In this document: positions 12,192-22,260 of the stretch, one piece after another
How the letters are laid out: the number at the start of each line of letters is the position of its first letter
Position numbering within the stretch: position 1 is the first letter of the stretch
NCBI GenBank assembly: GCA_019321725.1
Contig: CM033111.1
Location: 8,370,001 to 8,434,000, forward strand
Source of the DNA: Paulownia fortunei
Lineage: Eukaryota; Streptophyta; Magnoliopsida; Lamiales; Paulowniaceae
Reading direction: 5' to 3'
DNA length: 64,000 bases
The notes under the pieces: generated by a model
The model's database searches: none
Seen by the model: only the letters and a program-made list of their open reading frames with translations
Told to the model about the DNA's origin: nothing
Translations under genes and position numbers: made by a program

Positions 12192-14129
12192 TGATAAGTA
12201 TATATTTTGATATATTTTTGTTTCAAATCCTTTATACTTTTCTTACTTTATTCTTGTTAATACTATAATTTTTTTTAATATTTTGTGCTAGGGAATCAAT
12301 GAACAAAAAAAATAATCAAAAAGAGTCATAATAAAACTAAAGAAAACAACACATTTCATGAGTAAGTTGGGAGAATATATTATTAGATCAAAAAAACATC
12401 ATAATTTGAAGAAATGGGTCACTTTTGCCTAAATCCACCACGTGCAAATCAAAATATATGCCAGAAATTATTTGAACTTTACAAATGATTGTTGGGCTTG
12501 CACTAAATTCAAAATAAACATGTTTATAGACTTGTATATTTTTCGTATTTTGAGCATAACTCCATGTTCAGACACCCTATGGATCTAAATTTTACATTAT
12601 TTAAAATCCAAGAGATAGAACTGCAACTTTGTTGTTGAAAGCTCAGCTCAATTCAACCTTCATCAAAGTAGAAAATTCATCTAAGGGTGTATTGAAAAAA
12701 GTCTATCTATGCTAACACATCTGTTTAAATCAAGTATTACTTTCTTTTTAATAGTTGGAATTAGGTGATTCAAGTTGGAAAATGGAGCTAACAGACAAAT
12801 ATGAAATTTTTATATTGATCACTTTTTCAAAATCAGCTAATTGCATAGAGAAAAATATGTGACAAAATTCAGATATGAATGGACATATGAATTTAGAGTA
12901 TATTTGAAGTAAATTTAGAGTGCATTCGGAGTAAATTTGGAGATGCCAATTTAATCACTCTTCTACTATAAATAAAGGCTTCTAGATAACATTGAGCACA
13001 TAAAAAAACCCTTAGAGAGGGAAATAAAATTTTATTATTGTCTTTTTTTAGGTTAAGTTTTATGATAGTAACATAAGTTTTCTAGTAGTAATAGAAATAC
13101 ATTCTCTAGTTTCTCTTCTATTTTTAGTCTTTTTTATTTTTATTATGTCTTTCTAAATTTCATTTAGGTGAGGAGCAATGGTAAATCTCTTGATGGAGGA
13201 AGATGAACAGTTATAAAGATGCATAATATTCAGGTGTGTTGTATTATTGGTTTAATTTTTTATTGAAACTCTCCTTATTTTGTGGTGATTTTTTATTTAT
13301 GTATCACCAATGGTACAATAAATACTTGAATTCATTTAGCTTATTGTACGATTCTACCACACTGATTGCTAATGTAAAATCTTAATTTGTTGTAGATAAA
13401 GGTGTGCATAAATACTTAATTCCACAAATAAATATTGGCGTTAAAACTCTAATTGTTTTGTGGTGATTCTTGATTTGTGTATCATCAATGAAAATAAATA
13501 CTTGAGTTCATTTAGCTTATTGTATGGTTCTACTCTACTGACTACTAATGTGAAACCTTGATTTGTTGTAGATAAAAGTGTGCATAAATATTTAATTCCA
13601 TAAATAAGTGTTGACGTTAAAACCCTTCTTGTTTAGTGGTAATTTTTGATTTATGTATCACTAATGGCATAACAAATACTTTAGTTCATTTAGCTTATTG
13701 TATAGTTCTACTATACCAACTGCTAACGTGAAATATTTATTTTTTGTAGACAAAGGTATGCATAAATATTTGATTCCATAAATAAGTATTGGTGTTAAGA
13801 AATAATTTGCAAACAGTAAAACAATATCATGATTACCTTAATGCATGTGCTATTTGATAATATCTTTCTATTTGATAAAAAAGAATAAATAATTATTCCT
13901 CTATCCAAAACTTAAGAGTGGATCCATAATCCTCAGTACTTTTATTACTTTGATTTCTTAGTTATAGTATAAATTTTTCTTTATATTGTAAACCACATAA
14001 AACCCATCTTTTAAGAAATATAATCTTGAAAACTTCAAACAACTTTGCTATGGATCGACCTCGAACTCCTAATAAATTTATTACTTGACACAGCTTATAC
14101 TTGGACTTGTAATCTTAAATGTTGTAACA
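12192..14129 (+). repeat. 3' LTR of element A (about 1.94 kb)
   Basis: The most complete copy of this LTR in the window. It starts TGATAAG directly after the polypurine tract, has TATAAATA at 12967-12974, an internal tandem repeat of about 177 bp at roughly 13250-13795, and ends in the Athila-like TGGATCGACCTCGAACTCC...TTGTAACA. Related copies are at 41638-42841, 48474-49516 plus 54975-55740, and 61404-63165. Confidence 0.82.
13250..13795 (+). repeat. Tandem repeat of about 177 bp inside the LTR (about 3 units)
   Basis: Recurring landmarks such as TGTGGTGATT (13281, 13459, and a variant at 13634) give spacings of 178 and 175 bp. Each unit contains a GTATCACxAATG block, a TTCATTTAGCTTATTGTA block and a GTGTGCATAAATA block. 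Units differ by many substitutions, so the array is old. The same array is present in the minus-strand LTR copies. Confidence 0.82.
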
Positions 14130-15058
14130 AGGTGAATGAATTCTAGAGAGTGAGTGAGAAATAGTGTATGTGTTGAGATGATAGTGAGTGAGAAAAGTGT
14201 AAGATGGTGTGTGTAAATTTATTGTAGAGTGTGCAATGTGTGTTGTGATTTTAGGAATTGAGAGTGTATATATGGACATATATGATGTATTATATGTATC
14301 TAGTATATATATATATATATATATCCAAAAATATGCCAAAAATATGAAGGGTCGCCTTTTGTCATCACTTCAAACAAAAAGAATTAATTTTGTTACACAG
14401 ATGGCGCATATACTCTCTGTTGTAGCGTCTAGGGCTAATTGCTATGTTTTCATTCAGTTTTGGTATTTAGGCATAGTGGCCTCAATTGTTTTTGGTGCCT
14501 AGGCGCGGTTGCTATAGTTCTATACTGTTTAGTATCTTTCAATTATTTTTGACCTCTTTCTTAAACAAAATAATTTTTAGTATCTCATGAGAATTATATC
14601 TCTATCTGATAGCTTTCTCTAGCCACTTGAATCAACTCCATATCACATTTGTGGAGAAAATTTTGCCAAAAATATGAAAACTGTCATATTTAGAAGTTTT
14701 ACTGCACTTATGACTCTTTAACTGAATTTTTCTCTTTGAAATTAATTGAGATTGAATAAGTTGTCAACATAAAAGTTATAGATCTATCAGTTATATTTCC
14801 AATGAGCTAAGGAGCATGTCAATAGGACTTTAAATTAGAAATATATGTCGAATATACAAAAACTGCCACAATATTACCATGTCAATAAAATTTAACATAA
14901 GAATGCTTGTTTCAACTTTATTTTGGCTCATTTTTTACCACTTCATTTACAAACTCCTATTACACCCAAACTATTAATAAAAAAATTAATATTAATAAGA
15001 ACAAAGTAAGGAAGACATAAAAGAATTGATACAAAATATGTTAAAAATATACATTTAT
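14130..15058 (-). repeat. 3' LTR of Athila-like element B, proximal part
   Basis: On the minus strand the LTR starts TGATAAATG at 15058, right after a degenerate polypurine tract. It is cut at 14130 by the insertion of element A. Stretches match the 5' LTR of B (15545-17038), for example GGAAATATAA...ATAACTTTTATGTT and CAAGTGGCTAGAGAAAG. The two LTRs are visibly very divergent, so B is old. A (TA)n run sits at 14309-14325. Confidence 0.6.
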
Positions 15059-15544
15059 CAAATTTTCCTATACTTAACATTTCCTTGTCAATGAGTAAAC
15101 CTAAAATGAATCATAAATAAAACCTAATTCAATCTACTTTCATAGGAGGTAATATTGCATTTAACATATGCATTAAGCCTTTAAACTCCTAGGTGGCTCA
15201 TAGAGGATGAGTTATAATGTTGTAAGGGCTTCTAGCGGTGATACCCACAAATACCTGTGACACTAGAATTTCCAATTATTAGCCTCAGGGAGCAACAAGA
15301 TGACATGAGAATGAAAATCAAACAAGTGTTAAATCTAACCCTTACTCATTCAAAAGCAAAAGTGGTTTCACAATAATCATACTCAAGTGTAGGTATAAAT
15401 AGTTAATGTCAACGGAGATGGAACCTTCATGCTTTGAATAAGTGAACTCTTATAGAACTTCACAAAAACAATCACTTAGTCCCTATGAAGAGATGTAAAT
15501 GAGTCATTCCTTAATTCTACTACCCTCACTTACTTGTTCATTGA
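15059..15544 (-). other. Internal 3' remnant of element B
   Basis: On the minus strand this matches the 3' internal region of element A, for example the GTTGACATTAACTATT and AAGGGTTAGATT blocks and the GGTATTTGTGGGTATCAC block. It ends in a decayed polypurine tract (AAGTATAGGAAAATT). No coding sequence remains between the two LTRs of B. Confidence 0.6.
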
Positions 15545-17038
15545 AAATCCTACTGCAAGTGTATGGTGTCAAGTTTTAGTATAGAGTGATAAGATGGGTT
15601 GTCGTATCCACAAGGATTGATATCGAATTCATATTAAGTATTGTAATTAGAATAATCCCAAATTTATTCAAATGACTTAAACAAGAGTTATAATTAATAA
15701 AATTAAAGAATTCTATAATTATACTAGAAAAGTTTACTTGGACAATTTATCAAACACTTAATAAGCAAGGAATTCTAAAGGTATGATTCACTTAGTTTTC
15801 ATTTATATTCACTAATCCAATTTATCAATTTCAAGCTAACAATGCCAAGAATCTATAAAGTAATCAACTCCCTCTCTCGAGTGCCGAGTGATTATGAATT
15901 TTAATTCAAATTTTAATATCTTTATAAAACTCAAAACTGTAATTCTATCAAAGCTCAATAGATTCTTCAATAAACTTCAAAGGTTTCATAAGCCTTTCGA
16001 CTCTATAAATTTTTAGGTTGTGCTATCTATGGTCAAGCACAAAATTTTCTCTCTTAAATATCGAATTTCATACACTAAATATTCAAGATCAATTGCCAAT
16101 TAAGTATCAACTCAATCAAAACAAGATATCATAAATAAATTGAGGAACTTGAAATAACATAAATTGGAATTCAAACCATAGGATTCAACGTAGATTACAT
16201 CATCCTCGAGAAGCTAGAATTTAGTTCATAATTAAAGAAAAAAACTCATAGATAAGTTTCAACACATCATGGGCAATAGTTAAGAAATCAATGCGAGAAA
16301 ACAAAAGATAAAGGTAAAAAAATCCTCTCTGTCTCCAAATGATAGATTCCTTCGATTGTTTTGTTGAAGTCTTTTCCTTATTTCTAAGCCCTCTTCTTAT
16401 ATTTTTTAAAGTGCCAAGTTATTTTAAAAGAGAGCCAAACCATCTATTTATCCTCTTTTTCTTCCAATCCAAGTTTGACGCCCTTTCAATGCGCAAACTG
16501 ATTAGTGGCACCATGGCCCTTGAATCGGGCGCCGTGGTGTCAAACTTTTAATTTTTCGACCTATTTTATAAACAAATTATCTTTTAGTGTCTTCATGTGG
16601 ATTATAGTCCTGTGTATTGACTTTCTCTAGTCGCTTGAATGAAATCAATATTAAATTTGTGGATAGAGTTATGACAAACACAAATATTTTAGTCCGGTTC
16701 TAACTCTTTAACCCAATTTTTCACTTTCATAATGATTGAACTGGGCTAAGTGATAAACATAAATATTGTAGCTCCATCTCTTATATTTCCAAATCATCAG
16801 AAATTACATCAATTGGACTTTGGATCACAATATTATGCTCAAAATACAAGACTTTCCCAAAGCTAGAATTGGAGTTTTTGGCTTAGCTTTTTTTTCTTGG
16901 ATTTCTTGGGCATATTCACCACTTTTATTTTCCTATAAACATCATATAAAACACATGAAAAGTAATAGAAAATATTTAAAAACTAAGAAAATATTAAGTT
17001 AAATATATCTAAATTAAAGGTATAAAACCAACTCAACA
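15545..17038 (-). repeat. 5' LTR of Athila-like element B
   Basis: Reads on the minus strand from about 17038 to 15545. It carries a TATA-like GGATAAATAG near 16450 and a CTTGTGGATACGACAACCC block near 15600, which is the Athila-type LTR 3' end signature. It joins directly to 3' internal sequence, with no primer site or coding region, so B is a deletion derivative. The exact outer boundary is uncertain. Confidence 0.5.
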
Positions 17039-18872
17039 CATACCCTTTATAAATAAAGGGTTCAAGGTATGATTTATTTGAGAATTACAAATATCTTCTG
17101 ATGAATTAATCGATAGTCTTCGAACATCTATTAACTTGAGTATTAGAGAATTTTTTTGGGCAACTCCAACACTTTGTAGGTCAATTCAATCACAGCTCAT
17201 GGATCAAAATTTTGATTTATAAGTCCTTTTTTTGTGTTGTGTAATTTCTTTACTGATAATGAGTTATTTTCTCTGTGGGTGTGACCTCGAGGAATAAGGG
17301 GTAACATCGAAAAATAGAATATTTGATATTCAAACCTCATTAAAATTACTAGTGTCAATTATAATTTTCATTGTACGTATGTATTCATGTTCTAACTGAT
17401 GTCATAATATTAATTAAAATAAAAACAGTTTCGAAATGAGGGTCTTGGTTCTTGCTAAGATTTGAGGACGTCAACATGTGAATGGATATACTACTTATCA
17501 AAGAAGTTCAAAAGAATATGTAGAAAACTTTATTGACACAAAAAGAAAAAATTATCAAAATTTGTTAATATATTCTGTACCAAACAAACAAGACAGACAT
17601 GCACTTTATCCAGCAAAAAACAAGATGAGCGAGATTCATAGGTTCTTCAAATAAAGTGTTTAAGTTCATTATATTTTAGAAGGGCACATTTGTTATTTCA
17701 TAATTTTTTAGGATTGCAAATCTTTTAAAAAAATTCACAATGGATCAATTAGGTAATTTTATTTTCCGGATAATTATTTGCCCTTTGCTGTTCAAAGAGT
17801 AAAAATGCAATCTACCTTTCTTTTTAATGTTGTTTTCAGAAGTGAATTGAACAATCAACTTAATTATTGATATTAATGACAAAAAAATTATCATGATTTG
17901 AAAGGTACCACATCAAGATTTTCATAAATTTTTAATAACAAGTCATAAAATGACCATTTGAATTTATTCTGTAACAAATTGAACATTTAAATATGGACAA
18001 CGGGAGTATAATAAAAAACTACAATGCCTTCCCACTCATTTATCCATTGTGGGCATGAATTTCAAAATAAATCAATGTTTGAGAACTGTCAGATTTGGCC
18101 ACTTAAAAGATGGTATATGCCTACCTCAACCCCACCCCCCCAAAGGGTAAGCCAAGCATTGTTCATAATTAATTACTCATCAGGGCTATTATCAAATCAC
18201 GAAGAAATAAAGAACGACAAAGAAACCTTAAGAAAAAATAAAACTAAAAAAAAAATAACTTTCAATGTTTGGATCTTGAATTTGAGTGAGAAAAACTTAA
18301 AGGATCACTCTTTTTCACTTCAAATTCTGTCGTTTTTTTCTTTACATTTTGTTCATTAAAGTTCAAGGTTCAAACATAGCGTAAAAGTTATATACCAATA
18401 AAATCATGAAACTAATGATAAAGGCAAATAAAACTGAAGTAGAATAAATGAACTAACTTTCATCATATCTCTTATATTGTATGTTTTCCTTTTAATCTAA
18501 ATTTCATCATATTGTGAGGGAACTTTATTTTCTCAGAATCCATAATTTTTTTAGCCTTTTGTTCTTTTTCTACTTAACTTTTTGCTTAGTATTTACCTAG
18601 GAAACAAATAAATGAAATAGTTTTATGTAAGCTAACTTCTTTTCTCCTATTAAAATCTTAGATGAAACTAATAAAAAACTATCATTCAAACATTTGCTCC
18701 ATAAGTTGGTACTTAAACCCCCACAATGCCAAGAAAAATTCAAAAATTTCACACTACTTCATATTACCTGTATGCTATGGCTTGTGTGAATATAAATGAC
18801 AAGGTCATCTCTTCTACAAACCGCCCTTCCTACAAAAGTATAAGGGGAGAGAGAAAAGAAAAAAAAAAAAGT
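17039..18872. other. Intergenic, no gene recognised
   Basis: A+T-rich DNA between element B and the ATL gene. A 111-codon plus-strand frame at 18024-18359 is Lys/Asn/Ser-rich, without domain or splice context, and I do not call it a gene. The part just below 18873 is the expected 3' UTR of the minus-strand ATL gene. Confidence 0.45.
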
Positions 18873-19781
18873 CTATACTTTGTTGTCTACACCAGATAAC
18901 CCTGAAACCTCAGCAAGATCAATATTTCTAGTGTTAGCTTTAGCTTTATATTCTCCGAAAGTGGTCCAGCTTTTGCTGGAATTATGGCCCCTAATGATGT
19001 CTGACTTCACATGTTCAGGCATTCTTAAAGTAAATCTATCTTCTTCTTCTTCTTCTTCTTCCCTATTTCTGACTATTGAATGCCCTGTTGAATGTGACCT
19101 AGAGAACTTTTCTACCTTACTTTGTGCATGATCACCTTGTTCACCAGTACTACAACAAACCCTTTCGCTTTTCTCATTAGCCCTTCTTTCATCTTCATTT
19201 TCATCCTTGATTGTGATGCTAAAACTATCTTCAATCGGCTCGTTTTCCTGTATTCCATGCATGATCATATTGCCGGCGTAAATGGAAGATTTCACCGGCG
19301 ATTGCACCGGCGAATCGAGGTTCCGTCGACAGACGGGGCATGTCTTGTGCGACTCAAGCCAAAGGTCTATGCATTCTTGATGGAATACATGGCAACATGC
19401 TGTCAAAAGGCGAAGAACATCGCTACCTTCGAACTCAACCAAGCAAATGGCACACTCAAGGCCATATTTTTCCTTCCTATAATCTTTGACAGTTGAATAA
19501 GTGAAGGTTGGAAAAGATTGTACTATCAAAGGATCAAGGCCACCGGCTGCGGGTGATGAGGTGGCGCCACCCACCGGAGTGCCTGTGGGGCTATGCCGGA
19601 GATGCCACGTGCAGAGTATATTCTGCATGAAACATCGGCAGAAATATATGGAGAAAACACCAACAAAGAAAAATATGAGGAGGATGATTGTGAGGACAAT
19701 GATGATTGGGGGATATGTGTATGGTGGCGGTGCTGGTGGTGGCGGTGGCGGCGGCAAAGGTTGGACGGAGCCTGTTGCCAT
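18873..19781 (-). CDS. RING-H2 E3 ubiquitin ligase, ATL family (ATL29-like)
   Basis: A single-exon gene of 302 residues. The ATL family attaches ubiquitin to target proteins from a membrane-anchored position, often in defence, stress or carbon/nitrogen responses. A proline-rich N-terminus (about 8-25) is followed by one membrane segment (about 26-48). The family GLD motif is at 81-83, within [13 protein letters not shown]. The RING-H2 finger has all eight metal ligands: C110, C113, C129, H131, H134, C137, C148 and C151, with the E2-contacting Trp at 141. Spacing C-x2-C-x15-C-x-H-x2-H-x2-C-x10-C-x2-C matches ATLs. Residue 127 is Thr where Pro is common. The C-terminal half is Ser/Glu-rich and low complexity, with a seven-Glu run coded by a (TTC)n tract at 19040-19061. 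No intron is typical of ATL genes. It looks intact. The ATL29 comparison is from memory. Confidence 0.93.
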   Translation of the reverse strand: MATGSVQPLPPPPPPPAPPPYTYPPIIIVLTIILLIFFFVGVFSIYFCRCFMQNILCTWHLRHSPTGTPVGGATSSPAAGGLDPLIVQSFPTFTYSTVKDYRKEKYGLECAICLVEFEGSDVLRLLTACCHVFHQECIDLWLESHKTCPVCRRNLDSPVQSPVKSSIYAGNMIMHGIQENEPIEDSFSITIKDENEDERRANEKSERVCCSTGEQGDHAQSKVEKFSRSHSTGHSIVRNREEEEEEEDRFTLRMPEHVKSDIIRGHNSSKSWTTFGEYKAKANTRNIDLAEVSGLSGVDNKV

Positions 19782-19989
19782 TGCCCCAAAAATTGAAGAG
19801 ATAAAGAATTCTAGTATTGGCCAAATATAAATTTATCCGGCCTTTGTACGGACAAGATGAATGAGCAAGAGAAAGAGGATGCAAAACTTAATATTATATG
19901 CTGACGAAATTAGAGAATGTCGCATTATTACGACGAGACAATGAAGGAGAAGCATTCGTTTCAGTGTCTTATTATGTTCTAAGACTATC

Positions 19990-20020
19990 TCACACACACT
20001 GCAACGTGCATTGTGTGTGT
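19990..20020. repeat. CA/TG imperfect inverted repeat in the ATL 5' flank
   Basis: CACACACACTGCA is followed after ACG by TGCATTGTGTGTGTG, so the arms pair with one mismatch around a 3-nt loop. It lies about 210-240 bp upstream of the ATL start codon. Confidence 0.7.
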
Positions 20021-20185
20021 GCGTGTATCTCACGCTCATTCACATCTATAGAAAAATAGATACAAAACCATGGTTTTTCTTTTTAATTTTTATTATTATA
20101 TTACTATATATATCTATATATATATATATATATATTATAATTTTACAAAACTAAGTTGACATTGTTGGAGCCAATGTTGCCCAGA

Positions 20186-20200
20186 ATTGACTGTGTCAAT
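20186..20200. promoter_or_regulatory. Inverted TTGAC (W-box core) pair upstream of ATL gene
   Basis: ATTGAC-TGT-GTCAAT: two perfect 6-bp arms with a 3-bp spacer, about 410 bp upstream of the ATL start. TTGAC is the WRKY-binding W-box core; the plus-strand copy (TTGACT) fits the full W-box and the other (TTGACA) fits only the core. A regulatory role is inferred. Confidence 0.3.
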
Positions 20201-20804
20201 GTGGTAGAATAACGTGGCTTGGTCAGTTTCTCTTTTATGGCCAAATATGGAGTCATGGACCGAGTCCTCGTGAGGCGAGAAATTTGAGGGTTTTTGTTCT
20301 CATCATGGACATTTTTGTTTTACAACTACTAATTAGTGTATGTACTTTTAAATATATGGATGGATTTTATTTAATTCTTTATCTAAAATCTTTTTCAACT
20401 ATAGGTAGATATACTTTTGTAAAATCTAATTTATCTTGAATTATCCTTTCAATATTTCGTTATATATTCATTTAATTAGACAAATTCTATCATTATGATA
20501 ATAAAAATAAAAAATTGAGTAACAATGAACAATAAAATCGTAAGGTTATGTTTTCATTCTCATTTTTAGTTTCCGGCATTTCCAATGGAGTTTAAGAGGT
20601 TTTATTGGTTTTTGTGTGAAATTTGAGAATATGTTTGTATGAATGATTTTTTAATGAAGAATTATAGGTATAAAAATGAGATTGATTGTATTTTTGTAAA
20701 TTTTACTACTAAAAAAATCGTGATAGAATAAAGATTTCGTTTATTTTGGTAATTTTAGATGTATCAATTTTATAATTTATGTATATAATAATTATAGAAG
20801 TTTG

Positions 20805-22260
20805 TAGTGATAGGGCTCAGTTTGAATATATTACTTAAATATGATAATTTATTAGGATGATATGTAAATTGTGAATTTCAATAAAATGATATTATTTGAA
20901 AATAATAATATAGTAATTAGATATAGTTGATAGTGGTGGGATTTTAAATATTTAATTTAGATAGGGTTAATTTTACTTTGCTCCCTTCTACTATTGTTGA
21001 GTATTATTTTATCTCCTTGTATTCTCAATTATCTCAATTTGCCTTCTTGTATTTTCATTATATCTCACTTTACCCCCTTATAATCTCATTGTCTTACTTT
21101 ACCTCCTCCTGTACTCTAAAAAAATAACCAAATTACTTTTATCAATAAATTACCTTAAAATATTCTAAAATTAATTGATTTGTATTTATATTCTAATAAT
21201 TTCTTCAACTTAATCAATTAGCATTTAATATTACATTCATTTGAAATTTTATTGCACATAAATTTTGATATCTATTTTTTATTAATATAATTTTTATTAA
21301 ATTTATATGGCGTGTGATATTTTTTATTAACTAATAGGTTTTACCTAAAAAAAATTCTATTTATCATAAATATAAAAATATATAACATATTTTTTAAAAT
21401 TATTTTTTAAATACATAAAATATTAGTAATAAATTTCTTATTGTTAATGGAAATATAAAAATTTCATAAAATAAAATATTGAAATAAAAAAAATTCATTT
21501 TTAGATTTAATTTAATACTATTAAACAAATTATAAATAGTCGAATTATCGTAATTTAATAAATTCTATGTTCAATTTAAAAAAATTATAGTCATTTTGGT
21601 ATTTAATTTTATTACTAATACTTAATTATAATGACTATTTTTGAATTTAATATAGTTTTTATGAACTTATAATAATTCTATCATAATTAAAAAATTATTA
21701 CAAATATCTTACATATTTATTAAATATTTTTTAGAAATATTTTATATATTCTTTAGATTTTTAATGAAAAAATTTATAAGTAAAGTATATTAACTAATAA
21801 AAAAAATCCGACTACATAGTAATTTAATAAGAACTATATTAAGTTAAAAAATAAGTACTAAAATTTAAGTATAATAAAATTTTAAATGAATTTAATGTTA
21901 ATTGTTATTAACTGAATTAAAAAATTATTAGAATATAAGTATAAGTTTATTAATTTTAGAACGTTTTAAAGTAATTTTACTATAAGTAATATATAAGGGT
22001 AATTTGGTTAATTTTTTTAGAGTACAGGAGGGTAAAACGAAATAATAAGAATACAAGGATGTAAAGTGAGACAATTGAAATTACAATGTGATAAAATTAT
22101 ATTTCACAAGAGTAGAGGGTGTAATGTGAAATTAACCTATTTAGATATGATAATTTATTGAATGGATATGTTAGTGATGGGTCTCATATAATTGATGTCG
22201 TTGAAAGAAAAATATTATTTGATTACATATAGTTGGTAATGATGAATCCCACTAGTATAG
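20805..22260. repeat. Degenerate tandem repeat interrupted by the MITE
   Basis: Blocks like TAGTGATxGGxxTCA followed by ATATGATAATTTATTxxATGxATATG occur at about 20816, at about 20931 (continuing after the MITE at 22143) and at about 22170. Removing the MITE and one target copy restores a spacing of roughly 115-125 bp. The sequence looks like the internal part of an older A+T-rich element. Confidence 0.45.
20964..22138. mobile_element. Mutator-like MITE with long terminal inverted repeats
   Basis: A 1175-bp insertion flanked by an exact 9-bp duplication, ATTTAGATA, at 20955-20963 and 22139-22147. The left end begins GGGTTAATTTTAC and the right end, reverse-complemented, begins AGGTTAATTTCAC. 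The inverted repeats extend about 170 bp, with shared blocks such as CTGTACTCTAAAAAAAT and ACCAAATTAC. The 9-bp duplication and long inverted repeats are hallmarks of Mutator-like elements. The A+T-rich core has no coding capacity, so the element is non-autonomous. It landed inside a pre-existing tandem repeat. Confidence 0.85.

Larger units (their letters stand above)
10675..14129 (+). mobile_element. Athila-type Ty3/Gypsy element A, internally deleted
   Basis: Begins TGATAAG and ends GTTGTAACA. The flanking 5-mers ATGTG (10670-10674) and AGGTG (14130-14134) match at 4 of 5 positions, as expected for an aged target-site duplication. The element consists of a truncated 5' LTR (10675 to about 11642), about 550 bp of 3' internal non-coding DNA, a polypurine tract and a complete 3' LTR. 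All gag and pol coding sequence is missing. The Athila assignment rests on the LTR end (GGATCGACCTCGAACTCC) and on the related 48-63 kb element, which carries a tRNA-Asp primer site and Athila pol. Element A lies inside an LTR of element B, so it is younger than B. Confidence 0.8.
19782..20963. other. ATL gene 5' flank and A+T-rich intergenic DNA
   Basis: Upstream region of the minus-strand ATL gene. It contains a TATA-like TATAATATTA (minus strand, 19891-19900), a CA/TG inverted repeat (19990-20020), a (TA)n run (20104-20136) and an inverted TTGAC pair (20186-20200). A 68-codon minus-strand frame (20039-19833) ends 51 bp before the ATL start and could be an upstream ORF if transcription starts far enough out. 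From about 20805 a degenerate tandem repeat begins. Confidence 0.4.

Noticed and set aside
13250..13795. CRISPR-like array
   Set aside because: Repeats are contiguous and 177 bp long without spacers, in a plant retrotransposon LTR.
18024..18359. 111-codon plus-strand open frame
   Set aside because: Low-complexity Lys/Asn/Ser composition, no domain, no splice or promoter context; expected by chance in A+T-rich DNA.
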